From positions 1-24,569 of the forward strand of contig DISF01000009.1 of NCBI GenBank assembly GCA_002421985.1: DNA of 24,569 nucleotides. Direction: 5' to 3'. The translations under genes and the position numbers were made by a program. The notes beneath the pieces are model-generated. The model was not told the origin of the DNA. It saw only the letters and a program-made list of their open reading frames with translations, and made no database searches. This stretch comes from Roseovarius sp. UBA6217 (GTDB lineage Bacteria; Pseudomonadota; Alphaproteobacteria; Rhodobacterales; Rhodobacteraceae). Of this stretch, positions 23,225-24,569 are shown in pieces; the first letter of the stretch is position 1; the number at the start of each line of letters is the position of its first letter.

Positions 23225-24177
23225 CGCTGATTTGCGGGGCGGGGGCCTTCGGCACGGCGCTGGCGGTGACGCTGGCGCAGACCGGGCCGGTCACGCTCTG
23301 GGCCCGCGACGAGGGCCACGCGGCGCAAATGCGCGCGGGGCGCGAGAATGCCCGCCGCCTGCCCGGCATTGCCCTGCCCGAGGCGATTACCGTGATCTCG
23401 GGCGCGGTGCCCGAGGGCGCGGGCCCCTGCCTTCTGGCCATGCCGATGCAGGTGCTGGGCGGGTTTCTGGCCGGGCATCGCGGGGCGCTGCGCGCGCGCC
23501 CGCTTGTCGCCTGTTGCAAGGGGATGGATCTGACCACCGGGCTTGGCCCCACCGGCCTTATCGCGCAGACCTGCCCCGACGCGATCCCGGCGATCCTGAC
23601 CGGCCCGAGTTTTGCCCGCGATATCGCGCTGGGCCTGCCCACGGCGCTGACGCTGGCCTGTGGCGATCCGGGCACCGGGGCGATGCTGCAATCGGTGCTG
23701 TCAACGCCCACGCTGCGGCTTTATCGCAGCATGGATGCGGTAGGGGCAGAACTCGGTGGCGCGCTCAAGAACGTGATCGCCATCGGCTGTGGCGCGGTGA
23801 TGGGCGCGGGGCTTGGCGAGAGCGCGCGCGCCGCCCTGATGACCCGTGGCTTTGCCGAGATGAACCGGCTCGCCGCAGGGCTTGGCGCGCGGCCCGAGAC
23901 GCTGGCGGGGCTGTCGGGCTTTGGCGATCTGGCGCTCACCTGCACCAGCGCGCAATCGCGCAACTATCGCTATGGCGAAAGCCTTGGGCGGGGCGCGGCG
24001 TTCGATCCATCGGTGACGGTCGAGGGGGCCGCCACGGCGCGCGCGGCGATGGGGCGCGCCCGCGCGCTGGGCCTGGAGATGCCGGTGACGGCGGCGGTGG
24101 CCGCGCTTGTCAGCGGTGAATTGCACGTCGCGCAAGCGGTGGATATGCTGCTGGCGCGACCATTGAAGGAAGAATGA
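23221..24177 (+). CDS. gpsA: Glycerol-3-phosphate dehydrogenase [NAD(P)+]
   Basis: Reduces dihydroxyacetone phosphate to sn-glycerol 3-phosphate for phospholipid synthesis; cytoplasmic. 318 aa, slightly short for the family. The dinucleotide-binding loop is GAGAFGTALA (6-15). WARD (27-30) ends the second strand, CCKGMDLTTG and LTGPSFARDIALGLPTAL form the central part, and the catalytic lysine is Lys183 in ELGGALKNVIAIGCG. Substrate-binding SAQSRNYRYGESLG and VEGAATARAAMGRA lie in the C-terminal helical domain. The start overlaps tsaD by 4 bases, and the stop overlaps the start of the YciI-like gene. Confidence 0.97.
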   Translation: MTLICGAGAFGTALAVTLAQTGPVTLWARDEGHAAQMRAGRENARRLPGIALPEAITVISGAVPEGAGPCLLAMPMQVLGGFLAGHRGALRARPLVACCKGMDLTTGLGPTGLIAQTCPDAIPAILTGPSFARDIALGLPTALTLACGDPGTGAMLQSVLSTPTLRLYRSMDAVGAELGGALKNVIAIGCGAVMGAGLGESARAALMTRGFAEMNRLAAGLGARPETLAGLSGFGDLALTCTSAQSRNYRYGESLGRGAAFDPSVTVEGAATARAAMGRARALGLEMPVTAAVAALVSGELHVAQAVDMLLARPLKEE

Positions 24178-24446
24178 TGCTGATAGCCCTTATTGCCCGC
24201 GACAAGCCCGGTGCCCTGCAAACCCGTCTCGACACCCGCGAGGCGCATGTTGCTTATCTGAAAGAAACCGGGGTGGTGTCTCAGGCCGGGCCGCTGCTGG
24301 ATGAGGCGGGCGTGATGATCGGCTCGCTGGTAATCCTCGACGTGGCGGACATGGCCGCCGCGCGCGACTGGGCCGAGAATGACCCCTATGCGAAAGCCGG
24401 GCTTTTTGCGGGGGTCGAGCTGATCGCGTGGAAAAAGGTCATCTGA
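24174..24446 (+). CDS. YciI-like (dimeric alpha-beta barrel) protein
   Basis: Small cytoplasmic protein of the YciI family, whose role is mostly unknown. 90 aa with the family layout: beta strand MLIALIARDKPGALQTR, helix THIS region DTREAHVAYLKETG, GPLLDEAGVMIGSLVILDV, helix AAARDWAENDPYAKAGLF, last strand VELIAWKKVI. The Asp of ENDPYAKAG and the upstream His of EAHVAYL are the pair usually thought to form the active site. Two ATG codons (24174 and 24177) are possible; GAAGGA lies at a better distance from the second. It overlaps gpsA upstream and shares one base with the EVE-domain gene downstream, so it belongs to the tsaD-gpsA row. Confidence 0.9.
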   Translation: MMLIALIARDKPGALQTRLDTREAHVAYLKETGVVSQAGPLLDEAGVMIGSLVILDVADMAAARDWAENDPYAKAGLFAGVELIAWKKVI

Positions 24447-24550
24447 TGCGCTACTGGCTGTTCAAGTCCGAGCCGTCGACATGGTCCTGGGCCGATCAGG
24501 TGGCCCGCGGCGAGTGTCACATCCCGGAAGGTAGTATGGCTTCCTCTTGA
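24446..24550 (+). pseudogene. EVE-domain gene, interrupted after about 23 codons
   Basis: MRYWLFKSEPSTWSWADQVARGE is the typical N-terminus of an EVE-domain protein (PUA-like fold, thought to bind modified nucleobases; family length about 135-140 aa). Normally a WDGVRNYQARN-like segment follows. Here the frame instead reads CHIPEGSMASS and stops at TGA 24548-24550. The codon composition and GC level change at the same place, near 24515. The start shares one base with the YciI-like stop (TGATG), so the 5' end is native. The interruption could be an insertion, a rearrangement or an assembly join; the rest of the gene is not in the window. Confidence 0.7.
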
Positions 24551-24569
24551 ACAGTTCCGGCTTGAGTTT
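24515..24569. other. Sequence of different character at the right edge (possible insertion boundary)
   Basis: From about 24515 the sequence is visibly less GC-rich and no longer matches the expected EVE frame. It contains an imperfect hairpin GGAAG / CTTCC (about 24526-24544). On the minus strand two frames are open here; one ends ...QEEAILPSGM then TGA at 24519-24517, so it may be the 3' end of a gene on foreign DNA. Too little is visible to name an insertion sequence. Confidence 0.4.

Overview
The window is GC-rich DNA with a strong preference for G or C in third codon positions. Its gene content points to a marine alphaproteobacterium of the Rhodobacteraceae (Roseobacter group). The pointers are a CuyA-type L-cysteate sulfo-lyase, TRAP uptake genes, a flgE-flgK-flgL-flgI block next to motB with CtrA-like boxes, and a hemD / Mic60-like / HemY-like row divergent from tsaD. 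The genus cannot be fixed from the sequence alone. No rRNA, tRNA, CRISPR array or complete insertion sequence was seen, and no gene-free stretch exceeds 300 bases.

Layout. 1-3856 (minus): an RND multidrug efflux permease, cut by the window edge, with its periplasmic adaptor. 4060-6459 (minus): pheT, without pheS beside it. 6571-7587 (minus): cuyA, divergent from a candidate 46-codon gene (7683-7823) and pncB (7860-9152, plus). 9176-9277: a 26-bp tandem repeat that starts from the last codons of flgI. 9262-14149 (minus): flgE-flgK-flgL-flgI, preceded by motB (14242-15093). Both flgE and motB carry a TTAA-N7-TTAA type CtrA box with a similar -10 arrangement. 15181-18312 (minus): a three-gene TRAP transporter in the order binding protein, small permease, large permease. 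18382-18520: the decayed 3' end of a Fis-type regulator with its terminator. 18534-22053 (minus): hemD, an alphaproteobacterial Mic60/mitofilin protein and a HemY-like TPR protein. 22130-24446 (plus): tsaD, gpsA and a YciI-like gene, each overlapping the next by 1-4 nt, then an EVE-domain gene broken after about 23 codons, where sequence character changes abruptly.

How the parts work together. The flagellar block encodes hook (FlgE), hook-filament junction (FlgK, FlgL), P-ring (FlgI) and stator (MotB) parts, and looks like a CtrA-controlled late-assembly unit. hemD makes uroporphyrinogen III, while its two membrane-anchored partners suggest a link between tetrapyrrole synthesis and inner-membrane organisation. 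CuyA would release sulfite and ammonia from cysteate, a common marine organosulfonate. The TRAP genes form a complete transporter of unknown substrate whose former neighbour regulator appears to have been lost.

No clearly new multi-gene system was found. The observations most worth checking are the paired CtrA promoters, the duplications of gene 3' ends at flgI and pheT, the regulator remnant, the small gene ahead of pncB and the interrupted EVE gene at the right edge.
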